Positions 54,357 to 63,512 of a stretch of DNA of 64,000 bases are shown piece after piece (position 1 is the stretch's first letter; each line of letters starts with the position of its first letter). The stretch is from the NCBI RefSeq assembly GCF_020092905.1, contig NZ_JAGSGB010000002.1:620001-684000 (forward strand), written 5' to 3'. Both the position numbers and the translations under genes were made by a program. Under the pieces are notes generated by a model, which was given only the letters and a program-made list of their open reading frames with translations, ran no database searches and had not been told where the DNA came from. The DNA is from Pacificimonas aurantium (lineage in GTDB: Bacteria; Pseudomonadota; Alphaproteobacteria; Sphingomonadales; Sphingomonadaceae).

Positions 54357-55082
54357 TCAGCGAAATGTCGTTATCTTGAGTTTTGCGAGGCCGCGCGACG
54401 GTGTCACACCAAACCACTCAACAAGGCGGCGCGTAAAATGCGCCTGATCGGAAAACCCTCCGGCCGCCGCTGCTTCGGCGAGATTGTGGGAGAGCTCGAA
54501 GGCCTCGATTGCCTTTTGAACCTGCAGCCATTGCAAGAGCTTGGTCGTCGGTACTCCAAAATCACGAACAGAGATTTCGCGCAAACGGGTTGTCGAAATT
54601 CCCAAGATGCGCGCCAACTCGGCCGGGGAAGTACCAGGGTCCAGATTATCGAGAATTGGCCCAAGCCGGTGATCAATCCGCGTTACGGCTCCTTTGCGCA
54701 GAAAGGTTTCAATCCAAAGTTGAGCATCCTGACTAGATCGGATGGCTGCCAAAGAGTTCGATTCAACCGCCGTCAGCGTCATTAAGCCGGTAAGCCGGTC
54801 GAGGTCGCGTACCCCGCGGAAGGTTGGATCGACATACAGCGAGCGGAGGGCGGCCCCCGATGGCTGTAGGCTATGCTCGAATCCCGCCGGCACCAGTACT
54901 GCGGCACCTTCTGCGAGATCCATCGTAGCAGTGCCAATGACGCTGACTGTCCCTGCAAGCGCCAGACTCACTTGATGCGCCACGTGCCTGTGGGGCCGGT
55001 TGTCGCCAACCTGTGCATCCAGCAGAGCCCAGCCTACACCAAGCATTATCTCGCCGGTCCATTCGGTCTCGGTTTTCTTCAA
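54357..55082 (-). CDS. AraC family transcriptional regulator
   Basis: Predicted 241 residues. A cupin-like sensing half (HRHVAHQVSLALAGTVSVIG, LVPAGFEHSLQPSG) is followed by an AraC HTH pair (SPAELARILGISTTRLREISVRDFGVPTTKLLQWLQVQKAIEAF, GFSDQAHFTRRLVEWFGVTPS). It lies upstream of the desaturase and methyltransferase genes on the same strand and is their likely regulator. The ligand is unknown. Confidence 0.87.
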   Translation of the reverse strand: MKKTETEWTGEIMLGVGWALLDAQVGDNRPHRHVAHQVSLALAGTVSVIGTATMDLAEGAAVLVPAGFEHSLQPSGAALRSLYVDPTFRGVRDLDRLTGLMTLTAVESNSLAAIRSSQDAQLWIETFLRKGAVTRIDHRLGPILDNLDPGTSPAELARILGISTTRLREISVRDFGVPTTKLLQWLQVQKAIEAFELSHNLAEAAAAGGFSDQAHFTRRLVEWFGVTPSRGLAKLKITTFR

Positions 55083-55283
55083 AGCGGGAATACTCCTCTC
55101 GAACGGCTTGGCAATTTAGGCAGTATCCTCGGTCTGCGCAGGCTTCGGGTCGCCAAATTCGCTCGAACGCAGAACTCAGTGCCGTTCCAGCATTCGAATG
55201 CGCCAAGTGTATGGTCTGGCATACCAACACATCTAGCCATGACCTGCCGAGAAATTATTCGACGCAGAGAGTTCCAGTTTGGC

Positions 55284-55622
55284 TCAGGAACGAAAATGCC
55301 CAGCGCGCTCCACCAGCTGGTTCATCTGGGTTGCTGCGTGGATCGTCAGGGGATGCTGCGTGGCGTCCGGTCGCGGCGTGATAAGGTCGGCCATGGCAGC
55401 GACCTGCTCAAGCTGCGCATCGCTTGCCTTCGACAGCAGACTGAGCACAATGTTTTCAAGAGCGATCACCCGAATACGCAGCTGGGTCAGCTCGGTATCC
55501 GAAAGTGCGGGAATATCCTCTTCCTCGCAAGCAGCGGCGAGCGCTTCCTGGGGGCCGCATGGCAATGCTCCGCCTTCGTCTTCCCAGCGGGACAGCGCTG
55601 TGTCCTTCCTACTTGCAGTCAC
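55284..55622 (-). CDS. Small coiled-coil-like protein, paralogue A
   Basis: Predicted 112 residues from GTG 55622, chosen because AAGGAGGA lies 7 bases upstream. The C-terminal half (LRIRVIALENIVLSLLSKAS, ITPRPDATQHPLTIHAA) is clearly related to the protein at 57311-57598. The N-terminal half is acidic with two Cys (LPCGPQEALAAACEEED). There is no membrane segment; the Leu/Ile spacing suggests a helical pairing region. Family unknown. Confidence 0.65.
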   Translation of the reverse strand: MTASRKDTALSRWEDEGGALPCGPQEALAAACEEEDIPALSDTELTQLRIRVIALENIVLSLLSKASDAQLEQVAAMADLITPRPDATQHPLTIHAATQMNQLVERAGHFRS

Positions 55623-56024
55623 AACAAGTCCTCCTTCCAGAGACAGTGGTGTCCAAGCCCGCAAGGCACTGCAGCCTTTTCGCCAAAACGAGTCGAAACC
55701 AGCGCTCGAGACCCAGTGTACCAGAAAAGCGGAACCCCGCGCCTAGGGTTGGGTCAAGCGCGGGGTTCCTGAACGGCCCCGGGATACCTGCGACCCGCAG
55801 GGCTCGGGGGGAGACGGGGCCGCCATTCTATTGGTGAAGAGACGACAACCGGCCGGGAAACGGGCTCGGTTGTTCCCTTCACCTGAACGCTCGCCTTTCT
55901 TGAAAATCGATACATCGAGCGGGCATCGGCATGCCGGAACGTGTGATGAAAGCTTCGAGGCGGATTATGGGCATCACGAGACCCCTGTGACGGTCCATAC
56001 TCTCTGAAACGGGACCATGCTCGC
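55623..56024. other. Intergenic region with a perfect hairpin
   Basis: No gene is supported between the small paralogue A and the Met/His-rich lipoprotein gene. The notable element is the 12-bp hairpin at 55731-55769. Promoter boxes are not clear. Confidence 0.45.
55731..55769 (-). terminator. Perfect 12-bp hairpin
   Basis: GGAACCCCGCGC pairs with GCGCGGGGTTCC around a 15-base loop. On the minus strand GCTTTTC follows, so it can terminate the lipoprotein transcript, although it is 256 bases beyond that gene. Confidence 0.6.
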
Positions 56025-56414
56025 TCACATCCCGTCCATGTCGTGGTCCGACATCGATGGCATATCGTGACCCTCATGCGGATCGGGTGCCTGTGTTGGC
56101 TGGGCATCCGTCGGCGCGCGTGCGGTCGCAGGCGATGGCGCTCCCATCGGAGCGGTTGCCGGTCGGTCTGGTTGCCTCCCGGCAGGAGAAGCTTGAGCCG
56201 ACCGGTTCGAATTGGCCTCTCTAGCGGCAGAAGCAGCGTTGTCTTTCTCGCCTTCGCCCGGGACCGTGCTCTTGGTCGGTGGAGCTGCATACAGCGGCAA
56301 GGCATCCGCTTCAGTTGTTGTATCCTGCGTCTGATCACAGGCGGCGAGCCCCATCGCCAGTGTCGCCGCAGCAAGAGGGGCGACAACCGCGCTCCAGTTC
56401 GATCTACGCATCAT
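56025..56414 (-). CDS. Lipoprotein with Met/His/Asp-rich C-terminus, probable copper binding
   Basis: Predicted 129 residues. A lipobox (LAAATLAMGLAAC) is followed by a long low-complexity Ala/Pro/Thr linker (about 40-105) and the tail DPHEGHDMPSMSDHDMDGM, rich in Met, His and Asp as in copper- or silver-binding periplasmic proteins. No enzyme domain is seen. An AAGGA site lies in the preceding short frame. Confidence 0.68.
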   Translation of the reverse strand: MMRRSNWSAVVAPLAAATLAMGLAACDQTQDTTTEADALPLYAAPPTKSTVPGEGEKDNAASAAREANSNRSAQASPAGRQPDRPATAPMGAPSPATARAPTDAQPTQAPDPHEGHDMPSMSDHDMDGM

Positions 56415-56595
56415 TCAATCCTTCAAAGCCAAGAGATACCAAGGTGGTCTGGGCCAGGCTCAAGTTCGCGGCCCAGAACTTCCTGAACAAGTCGAGAGCC
56501 GCCATGATCAAGATTGCGGTACGAAGCGGAGTCCGGCTATCGGAGGCCCGGCTCGCCAGATAGGCCATCGCCAGACCGAGCCCGGCGAACAGCAT
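56404..56595 (-). CDS. Short hydrophobic reading frame upstream of the lipoprotein gene
   Basis: Predicted 63 residues (MLFAGLGLAMAYLASRASDS at the start) with one membrane segment and a second amphipathic stretch. Its end overlaps the lipoprotein start by 11 bases and carries that gene's ribosome-binding site, so translational coupling is possible. It could also be the remnant of a longer membrane protein. No family recognised. Confidence 0.3.
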   Translation of the reverse strand: MLFAGLGLAMAYLASRASDSRTPLRTAILIMAALDLFRKFWAANLSLAQTTLVSLGFEGLNDA

Positions 56596-56696
56596 TCCAT
56601 TCCAGCGATGAACCTGCGTGCGCTATCCCCGCCAAATCAGAGACCGATACGGTTTGAACCGAATATGATCGCAACGTTCGCCCGGACCACCACTTG

Positions 56697-57086
56697 CTAG
56701 TCGTCTTGCGCCAAGTCCTGACGGGCAGCCATCTGCTCCATCATATCGTGCATCATCATCATGCGCTGGTGACAGGCCGCCATCATATCGGCATTGCCGC
56801 CCTGCATCATGCCCGACATGTGCTCCTGCATTTTTGCACGATGTTCGGCCATCAGCCTCTGGCGTTCGGCAGGATCGCTTGTCGCGCGCGCCTGCTGCAT
56901 AAGCGCGCGCATTTCATCCATCTTCGCGCGATGGGCCGTCATGGCCTCCGAATCCTGCATCATGTGGCCCGCCTGACCCTGCTGCTGTGCAGTAGCTTTC
57001 GCTCCGTGGTCATGCTGTTGCTGGGCCAATGCCGGAGTGGCTGTCAGGCCGGTGGCGAGCGCGAAAGCCAGAACTGTGCGTCTCAT
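56697..57086 (-). CDS. Periplasmic Met/His-rich protein, probable copper binding
   Basis: Predicted 129 residues with a signal peptide ending TATPALAQ, then QQHDHG and a Met-studded helical body (HMSGMMQGGNADMMAACHQR and MMMMHDMMEQM). It resembles CopC/CzcE-neighbour or CpxP-like small metal-binding proteins in style but shows no defined domain. AAGGGAA precedes the ATG. Its place in the copper island supports a metal-buffering role. Confidence 0.72.
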   Translation of the reverse strand: MRRTVLAFALATGLTATPALAQQQHDHGAKATAQQQGQAGHMMQDSEAMTAHRAKMDEMRALMQQARATSDPAERQRLMAEHRAKMQEHMSGMMQGGNADMMAACHQRMMMMHDMMEQMAARQDLAQDD

Positions 57087-57310
57087 TGTCGAATTCCCTT
57101 AGTCGGTTTTGCGGCGAATGCCATGTGCATTCATTGTCTATACGCAGCAGACGGCCCTTCCCCTCAAACAATTCGCAGAAGCGGTGGGGCGGGTAGGCCG
57201 AAGCACGGCCGGTTGCAGCGATGCTGTTTTTCGGCCACCCTTTTTGAGAGAGATCGATAAAGACGAATGGGGAATATCATGGTGCCAATAGAGCCGTCGG
57301 AGAAGCAGTC

Positions 57311-57598
57311 ATGAGCACGGTCAATGAGGACGGCAGCTGGGATATTCCGGAGCCCGATCATGCCGAGCTGGTGCAAATGCGCATTCGCCTCATTACTCTC
57401 GAGAACATAGTTCTTGGCCTTTTGTCCGGGGCCAGCGATGAACAGATCGACCAGATCAGAAAGCGTGCGGACATGATCGAACCGCGCCCCGAGGCGAGCC
57501 GGCATCCGCTTACCGAACTGGCAGCAGGTGACATGCGGAAGTTTCTCGAACGCGCTGCTCGCATGGCCAAGGCGGAGGGCCGCGAAAACCATGACTGA
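57311..57598 (+). CDS. Small coiled-coil-like protein, paralogue B
   Basis: Predicted 95 residues. MRIRLITLENIVLGLLSGAS, IEPRPEASRHPLTELAAGD and the final FLERAARMAKAEG align with paralogue A at 55284-55622 over about 60 residues. No membrane segment or Cys. A GGAGAAG site precedes ATG 57311. Divergent from the Met/His-rich protein gene. Family unknown; perhaps a regulator or chaperone partner in metal resistance. Confidence 0.68.
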   Translation: MSTVNEDGSWDIPEPDHAELVQMRIRLITLENIVLGLLSGASDEQIDQIRKRADMIEPRPEASRHPLTELAAGDMRKFLERAARMAKAEGRENHD

Positions 57599-57691
57599 TC
57601 CAGGCTTTGGGGCAGCGAAGGCGCTATGCAGGAAATGGAAATCCGGCCGCTTGCTATTTGCTGGCGCAGACTATTCGGGCGTGCCTGCAGA

Positions 57692-58132
57692 ATGACCAGA
57701 ACCCATTGGCTGATCTTTTTTTGCGGGAGCCTGATCGCGTTCGTCTGGGAGATCTTCCAGATGCCGTTTTTCAAGCCGGGCAATCTCGAGACTTATGAGC
57801 AGACCATTCGCTGCGGCATCGCAAGCCTGGGCGATGGCGTGATCCTGCTCACAGCTTATAGCCTTGCTGCACTGCGCGGCGGGCATGCGTGGCCCTGGCA
57901 GTCAGACAAACTACCCTATGCGATCTATTTCGGCTTCGGGCTCGTCGTCGCAATCGCCGTCGAAATGATCGCCACATCGCTTCCGGCAAACAGTTTCCTG
58001 AGCTGGCGCTACAGCGAGTTGATGCCGCACGAGCCAGTGACGGGCCTGGCGCTGATACCAATCGCGATGTGGACGATCGTGCCCGCGCTAACCATCCTTC
58101 TCGTCCGCTTCGCGCACGTCGAGCCTGATTGA
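57692..58132 (+). CDS. Predicted four-helix membrane protein
   Basis: Predicted 146 residues with four hydrophobic segments (WLIFFCGSLIAFVWEIFQM, SLGDGVILLTAYSLAAL, AIYFGFGLVVAIAVEMIATS, GLALIPIAMWTIVPALTILLV). I chose ATG 57692 over an upstream ATG at 57626 because the hydrophobic part starts there. I do not recognise the family. It follows paralogue B by 93 bases on the same strand. Confidence 0.6.
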   Translation: MTRTHWLIFFCGSLIAFVWEIFQMPFFKPGNLETYEQTIRCGIASLGDGVILLTAYSLAALRGGHAWPWQSDKLPYAIYFGFGLVVAIAVEMIATSLPANSFLSWRYSELMPHEPVTGLALIPIAMWTIVPALTILLVRFAHVEPD

Positions 58133-58165
58133 CTTAGTAACGCGTTCAGGATGCGTGGGACAGGT

Positions 58166-58384
58166 CTAGTTTGTGCCTTCGGGCACATCCTCCACGGCGT
58201 CTGGATGCGCGCCCGACAGATATAGCTCGGGATCGCTGATGAACTGGTCGTGGCAGCGCGACGAACAGAAATAATGTTTCGCGCCCTCACGCGTCGCGAT
58301 GTGCTCGGCTCCTTCGATCGCGACGCTCATGCCGCATACCGGGTTGATCGCAGTACCCTCGATCACGCTCTCGCCCTTGCTCAT
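58166..58384 (-). CDS. YHS domain metal-binding protein
   Basis: Predicted 72 residues. NPVCGMSVAIEGAEHIATREGAKHYFCSSRCHDQFISDPELYL is a YHS domain, with Cys in CGM and CSSRC that bind copper or other soft metals. It starts 12 bases after the multicopper oxidase stop on the same strand and belongs to the copper operon. Confidence 0.88.
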   Translation of the reverse strand: MSKGESVIEGTAINPVCGMSVAIEGAEHIATREGAKHYFCSSRCHDQFISDPELYLSGAHPDAVEDVPEGTN

Positions 58385-58396
58385 CGCCTGTCCTTC

Positions 58397-59926
58397 CTAG
58401 CTCTGCACGACTACGAACTGCCCCATCATGCCAGCATCCTCGTGTTCGAGAATGTGGCAGTGATACATGTAGGGCAGCCCTGGGTCAGTGTGTTCTTCAA
58501 AACGCAGGAGAAGGCGAACCTGCTCGCGCGGGTTGACGATAACGGTATCCTTCAAACCGGTTTCCAGTGGTGGGGGCGCTCGGCCATCGCGGTCGATCAC
58601 ACGAAACTGGACATTATGGATATGAAACGGATGGGTCATCATCGAAGGGTTGGCGATCTCCCAGATTTCCCATTGGCCGACCGGCACACGTTCGTTGATC
58701 ACATTCATGTCCATCGCAGCACCGTTAATGGACATTCCGCCGCCCATCATGCCCATGTCGAGAACGAAACGCCGGGTTCGGACGGCTGACGACGGGTCGG
58801 TTGGCGCAAGCGATGCCAGTTGTGTCGGCACCCTGATGCGCTGGGCCGAACTTGCCGGCCTGATATCGAGGATTTGAAACACGTCTCCGGAAGCATCGTC
58901 GCTATTGCCGCGACCCATCATTCCGCGTCCGCCCATCATGCCCATGGCGATTTCGGGACTGCTGGCAAGAAGGCGAAGCGGGCGTCCTTCCGAGAGATCG
59001 ATAATTACCTGCGCGCGCTCCCCCGGTGCGAGCCTGACCGAGCGGACGATGTGCGGACGATCGAGCAAGCCGCCATCGCTCGCGATCAGTTGCATCGAAC
59101 GATCACCTTCGAGCGAGAAATCGTAGAAGCGGGCGTTCGATCCGTTGAGGATGCGCAGCCGTAATTGGCCTGTCTGTGCGTCGAACACGGCATTCTCAGT
59201 GCCGTTGACGAATATCCGGTTCCCGCGCATGCCCATCATCCGCGTGTGCATGCTCAGCGGGTACACCAACCGGCCGAACCCATCGATCACGCGGTCCTGC
59301 ACGATCAGCGGAATGTCGTCGACGCCATAGTCGCTCGGCAAGTCGAGGCGCTCTTCCTCGTCATCGCGAACATAGATCGGCGCGGCGAGCCCGGCATAGA
59401 CCTGCGGCCCGGCTTTGCGCTCCAAGTGCGAATGATACCAGTAGAGCGAGGCCCGCTGGCGAACTTCGAAAGAGGGGCTCCAGCGTTCACCGGGACGGAT
59501 CAACTGATGCGGTCCGCCATCGGCTGCGGCAGGAAGTTCGAAACCATGCCAATGGACCGTAGCGCCTTCGGCCAGATTGTTGTCGATATGGAACTGCACC
59601 CGCTCGCCCCGGCGCATTTCCAGCGTCGGTCCCAGATAGGGTGCGTCGATGCCGATGGTGGACGAAGCAACACCGGGGACGAATTCCTTCTGGCCTGGTG
59701 TCAAAGACAGGCGGAAAACCCGCGTGCCCTGCTCTATCTCGCCACTCTGCAAGGGCGGTATAGCGAGCGGATTGGACCCTGGAGTGCTGTCCAGCATCGA
59801 TGCGTCTTGCGCTTTGCATCCTGCAAGCGGGAACGCGGCAAAGCCTGCAGCAGCAAAGCCTGCGCTTTTGATCAGTCCTCGGCGGTCTACGGATAATGCA
59901 TGGGTGATGCGGGGTGTCCGGATCAT
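58397..59926 (-). CDS. Multicopper oxidase (CopA/CueO type)
   Basis: Predicted 509 residues. The N-terminus has SVDRRGLIKSAGFAAAGFAAFPLAGC, with features of a Tat signal and a possible lipobox. All four copper motifs are present: HWHGFELP, WYHSHLERKAG, HPFHIHNVQF and MYHCHILEHEDAGMMGQF. Met-rich stretches (MGMMGGRGMMGRG and MGMMGGGM) resemble the Cu(I)-binding inserts of CueO/CopA. It would oxidise Cu(I) in the periplasm. Transcribed after the CusF-like gene and before the YHS gene. Confidence 0.92.
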   Translation of the reverse strand: MIRTPRITHALSVDRRGLIKSAGFAAAGFAAFPLAGCKAQDASMLDSTPGSNPLAIPPLQSGEIEQGTRVFRLSLTPGQKEFVPGVASSTIGIDAPYLGPTLEMRRGERVQFHIDNNLAEGATVHWHGFELPAAADGGPHQLIRPGERWSPSFEVRQRASLYWYHSHLERKAGPQVYAGLAAPIYVRDDEEERLDLPSDYGVDDIPLIVQDRVIDGFGRLVYPLSMHTRMMGMRGNRIFVNGTENAVFDAQTGQLRLRILNGSNARFYDFSLEGDRSMQLIASDGGLLDRPHIVRSVRLAPGERAQVIIDLSEGRPLRLLASSPEIAMGMMGGRGMMGRGNSDDASGDVFQILDIRPASSAQRIRVPTQLASLAPTDPSSAVRTRRFVLDMGMMGGGMSINGAAMDMNVINERVPVGQWEIWEIANPSMMTHPFHIHNVQFRVIDRDGRAPPPLETGLKDTVIVNPREQVRLLLRFEEHTDPGLPYMYHCHILEHEDAGMMGQFVVVQS

Positions 59927-59982
59927 GCTCCTCCTGTTTCGCGATGGGCGGCGCCAGATTTGCCTGGCACCACCCGACCGAT

Positions 59983-60366
59983 TTATTCCTTCGTGATCGA
60001 CGTGATCACACTGCCTTCAGAACCAGTACGAAATTCAAAGGCAATGCCCTCACCGACGCTTACTTCGCTGCGCAGTTGCTCATCGGCTTCGAACGCCATG
60101 GTCATCGCCGGCCATTCGATTGCGGGGACCGGGCCGTGGTCGACGGTGATCGTACCCGCTTCGGCGTCGATGGCGGTGACGGTGCCTTGCGCACTCGCGG
60201 ACTGCATTGCGTTGCCAGTGTCCGTCATTGGCATATCCTGGCCGTCCATCATCATTGCATCTTCAGCCATCGGCATGTCCTCCATCTCGGCAGTGTCCTG
60301 GCCAGAATCGCAGGCCGCCAGCGCCAGCGGCGCGGCCAATAGGGTTATGAGGGTTGTGGTTCGCAT
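59983..60366 (-). CDS. CusF-like periplasmic copper-binding protein
   Basis: Predicted 127 residues: lipobox-like signal ([11 protein letters not shown]), an acidic Met-rich stretch ([20 protein letters not shown]) and a CusF domain with [20 protein letters not shown], where the Trp and Met bind Cu(I)/Ag(I). It would hand copper to CusB/CusA. Its start lies inside the end of cusA (22-base overlap), so it is translated with the pump. Confidence 0.88.
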   Translation of the reverse strand: MRTTTLITLLAAPLALAACDSGQDTAEMEDMPMAEDAMMMDGQDMPMTDTGNAMQSASAQGTVTAIDAEAGTITVDHGPVPAIEWPAMTMAFEADEQLRSEVSVGEGIAFEFRTGSEGSVITSITKE

Positions 60367-63300
60367 TCTTCTTCTCCTTGGGGTTGGGTTGGCCGTTCGG
60401 GCCGGGGGCGCCGCATCAACAAATATGCGGCGGGGATAACGAACATGGAAAGCAGCGGGGCGGTGATCATGCCGCCCACCATCGGTGCGGCGATGCGGCT
60501 CATGACTTCCGAACCTGCGCCGGTTCCAATCAGGATCGGGAAGAGACCGGCCAGAATAACGGCCACGGTCATCGCCTTGGGCCGGACGCGTAGGAGTGCG
60601 CCCTCCCTGATGGCTTCGCCCACACCGTCCGCATCGAGGGCACCACTGCGCCGGGCCAGCGCAGACTTGAGGTAGATCAGCATGATGACGCCGAACTCGG
60701 CAGACACACCGGCAAGCGCAATAAAACCCACCGATGTCGCAACAGACTGGTTGTAGCCCATCAGATAAAGCAGCCAGAAGCCGCCGGTCAGGGCGAAGGG
60801 CAGCGTGCCCATAACAAGTAGCGCTTCGTCGAAGCGGCGGAAGATCAGATAGAGCAAAACGAAAATGATGCCGAGCGTCGCGGGAACGACGACCTGCAAC
60901 CGCTCATTGGCGCGGGTGAGATATTCAAACTGGCCCGCGTAAGAGATGCTCACACCGGCAGGCAGATCGACGCCGTCTGACACTGCCGCCTGAAGATCAC
61001 TTACGACCGAAGTAAGATCGCGCCCGCGCGTATCGACATAGACCACGCTGATGAGACGGCCTTGCTCATTCTTGAGCATCGGCGGACCGTCGCTGATGCT
61101 CACCTGCGCTACGGTCCCAAGCGTGATTTGCTGGCCAGAGGGGGTTAGCAAAGGCAGCGCGCGCAGTTCTGCGAGGCTGTCGCGGATCTCGCGCGGATAG
61201 CGCACATTGATGGGATATCGCGCCAGTCCTTCGACCGTTCTGCCGATATTTGCCCCGCCGATCGCGCCTGACACAATCTGCTGAACATCGGCGATGTTCA
61301 ATCCGAAACGCGCCGCAGCGACCCGGTCGATGTCCACGTCGACATAGCGGCCTCCCGAAAGACGCTCTGCCAAAGCGGAACTGACTCCGGGAACCTGCTT
61401 GGCAACGTTCTCGACCTGCAACGCCACGCGCTCGATCTCAGCAAGGTCCTCGCCGGATACTTTCACGCCGATCGGGCTCTTGATACCGGTCGCGAGCATG
61501 TCGATGCGGTTGCGGATCGGTGGCACCCAGACATTGGCGAGTCCCGGCACCTGCACTGCACGATCAAGCTCCTCGACGAGCTTCTCTGGCGTCATTCCCG
61601 GCCGCCACTCCTCGCGCGGCTTGAAGCGGATCGTTGTTTCGAACATCGTGAGCGGCGCAGGGTCGGTCGCTGTATCAGCCCGCCCCGCTTTCCCGAACAC
61701 GGTATCGACTTCGGGCACGGATTTGATCAGGCGGTCGGTCCGCTGAAGCAATGCGGACGCTTCACCAGGAGACAGGCCAGGCAGAGCGCTCGGCATGTAG
61801 AGGAGATCGCCTTCGTCGAGCGGCGGCAGGAATTCCCCTCCCAGACGGGTGAACGGGACCAGCGTTGTCAGGAATACGAGGCCTGCCACGACGAGAGTGG
61901 TCTTGGGTCGGCTGAGCACCCAATCGAGACCGGGCCGGTAGGCCTTGGTCAGGACACGATTGAGGAGGTTGGTATCCTCCTTGGGTATCTTGCCGCGGAT
62001 CAGCCAGCCCATGAGTACAGGAACCAGTGTCACCGACAGTATCGCTGCCGCCGCCATCGCATAGGTCTTGGTAAAGGCCAGCGGCGAAAAGAGCCGCCCT
62101 TCCTGGGCCTGCAAAGTAAAAACCGGGAGGAACGAGAGCGTGATGATGAGAAGGCTGAAGAAGAGCGCTGGCCCCACCTCTTTCGACGCCTCCGCAATCA
62201 GCTTCCAGCGCTCGCCGCTGGACATCTCCTCGTCGGGATGATCCGCTTCCCAATGCTCGATATGCTTGTGGGCGTTCTCGATCATAACGATGGCGGCGTC
62301 GACCATCGCGCCGATTGCGATGGCGATGCCGCCCAAGGACATGATGTTGGCATCGACTCCCTGAAAACGCATCACGATAAAGGCGGCCAGAACCCCTAGC
62401 GGGAGCGTGACGATGGCCACGAAAGCCGATCTCACGTGCCACAGGAATAACGCGCATACGATCGCAACGATGATGAATTCGGCGATGAGTTTGCCGGTCA
62501 GGTTTTCGATCGATGCGTCGATCAGCTTCGAACGATCATAGGTCGTGACAATCTCGACCCCTTCGGGAAGACTAGCTTGGAGCACGTCGAGCTTCTCTTC
62601 GACAGCCGCGATGGTTGCCCGCGCATCCTCGCCCTGTCTAAGCACGACAATACCTCCCGCGACCTCGCCTTCCCCATTGAGCTCGGCGATACCGCGCCTC
62701 ATTTCGGGCCCAAGCTGGATCGTGGCGACATCGGACAAGGTGACGGGGATACCGTTACCGACCGATTTCAGCGGAATCTGCCTGAAGTCGTCGAGAGACG
62801 TGAGATAGCCTGATGCGCGGACCATAAACTCGGCCTCGCCCATTTCGACAACCGATCCTCCAGCTTCCTGATTGGAGGCCTGGATGGCACGCACGACATC
62901 GCTGTAAGTGACGCCAAGCGAAGCCATCCGGTAGGGTTCCAGCACGACCTGGTACTGCTTGACCATGCCGCCGACGCTGGCGACCTCGGCTATGCCCGGA
63001 ATAGTCTGGAGCTCAAAACGCAGGAACCAGTCCTGAAGGCTCCGAAGGTCAGCGAGATCGCTGTTCCCCGTTCGGTCAACCAGCGCATATTCGTAAATCC
63101 AGCCAACGCCCGTCGCGTCCGGCCCGAGCGAGCTGGTCACTCCGTCGGGCAATTCGTTTTGCACCTGGTTGAGATATTCAAGCACGCGCGAGCGCGCCCA
63201 GTAGAGGTCGGTCCCATCCTCGAAGATCACATAGACGAAGCTGTCGCCGAACATCGAATAGCCGCGCACAGTTTCCGCGCCCGGCACCGAGAGCATCGTC

Positions 63301-63512
63301 GTTGCAAGCGGGTATGTGACCTGATCCTCAACGATGCGCGGAGCTTGCCCAGGATAGTTCGACCGCACCACGACCTGCACATCAGACAGATCGGGGATCG
63401 CATCGACAGGCGTTGCGCGCACCGCCCAGAAGCCAGCGAGCGTAACCGCGATGGCCGCCAGAATGATGAAAAACCGATTGGCGATCGATGCATCGATTAT
63501 GCGCGCTATCAT
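60345..63512 (-). CDS. cusA: Copper/silver RND efflux pump CusA
   Basis: Predicted 1055 residues of the heavy-metal RND family, with 12 membrane helices and two periplasmic loops. The Met residues used by E. coli CusA for Cu(I)/Ag(I) appear in the same contexts: [22 protein letters not shown] and [20 protein letters not shown]. The proton-relay Asp is in [22 protein letters not shown]. It exports Cu(I)/Ag(I) with CusB and CusC. The start overlaps the cusB stop by 4 bases. Confidence 0.95.
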   Translation of the reverse strand: MIARIIDASIANRFFIILAAIAVTLAGFWAVRATPVDAIPDLSDVQVVVRSNYPGQAPRIVEDQVTYPLATTMLSVPGAETVRGYSMFGDSFVYVIFEDGTDLYWARSRVLEYLNQVQNELPDGVTSSLGPDATGVGWIYEYALVDRTGNSDLADLRSLQDWFLRFELQTIPGIAEVASVGGMVKQYQVVLEPYRMASLGVTYSDVVRAIQASNQEAGGSVVEMGEAEFMVRASGYLTSLDDFRQIPLKSVGNGIPVTLSDVATIQLGPEMRRGIAELNGEGEVAGGIVVLRQGEDARATIAAVEEKLDVLQASLPEGVEIVTTYDRSKLIDASIENLTGKLIAEFIIVAIVCALFLWHVRSAFVAIVTLPLGVLAAFIVMRFQGVDANIMSLGGIAIAIGAMVDAAIVMIENAHKHIEHWEADHPDEEMSSGERWKLIAEASKEVGPALFFSLLIITLSFLPVFTLQAQEGRLFSPLAFTKTYAMAAAAILSVTLVPVLMGWLIRGKIPKEDTNLLNRVLTKAYRPGLDWVLSRPKTTLVVAGLVFLTTLVPFTRLGGEFLPPLDEGDLLYMPSALPGLSPGEASALLQRTDRLIKSVPEVDTVFGKAGRADTATDPAPLTMFETTIRFKPREEWRPGMTPEKLVEELDRAVQVPGLANVWVPPIRNRIDMLATGIKSPIGVKVSGEDLAEIERVALQVENVAKQVPGVSSALAERLSGGRYVDVDIDRVAAARFGLNIADVQQIVSGAIGGANIGRTVEGLARYPINVRYPREIRDSLAELRALPLLTPSGQQITLGTVAQVSISDGPPMLKNEQGRLISVVYVDTRGRDLTSVVSDLQAAVSDGVDLPAGVSISYAGQFEYLTRANERLQVVVPATLGIIFVLLYLIFRRFDEALLVMGTLPFALTGGFWLLYLMGYNQSVATSVGFIALAGVSAEFGVIMLIYLKSALARRSGALDADGVGEAIREGALLRVRPKAMTVAVILAGLFPILIGTGAGSEVMSRIAAPMVGGMITAPLLSMFVIPAAYLLMRRPRPERPTQPQGEEECEPQPS

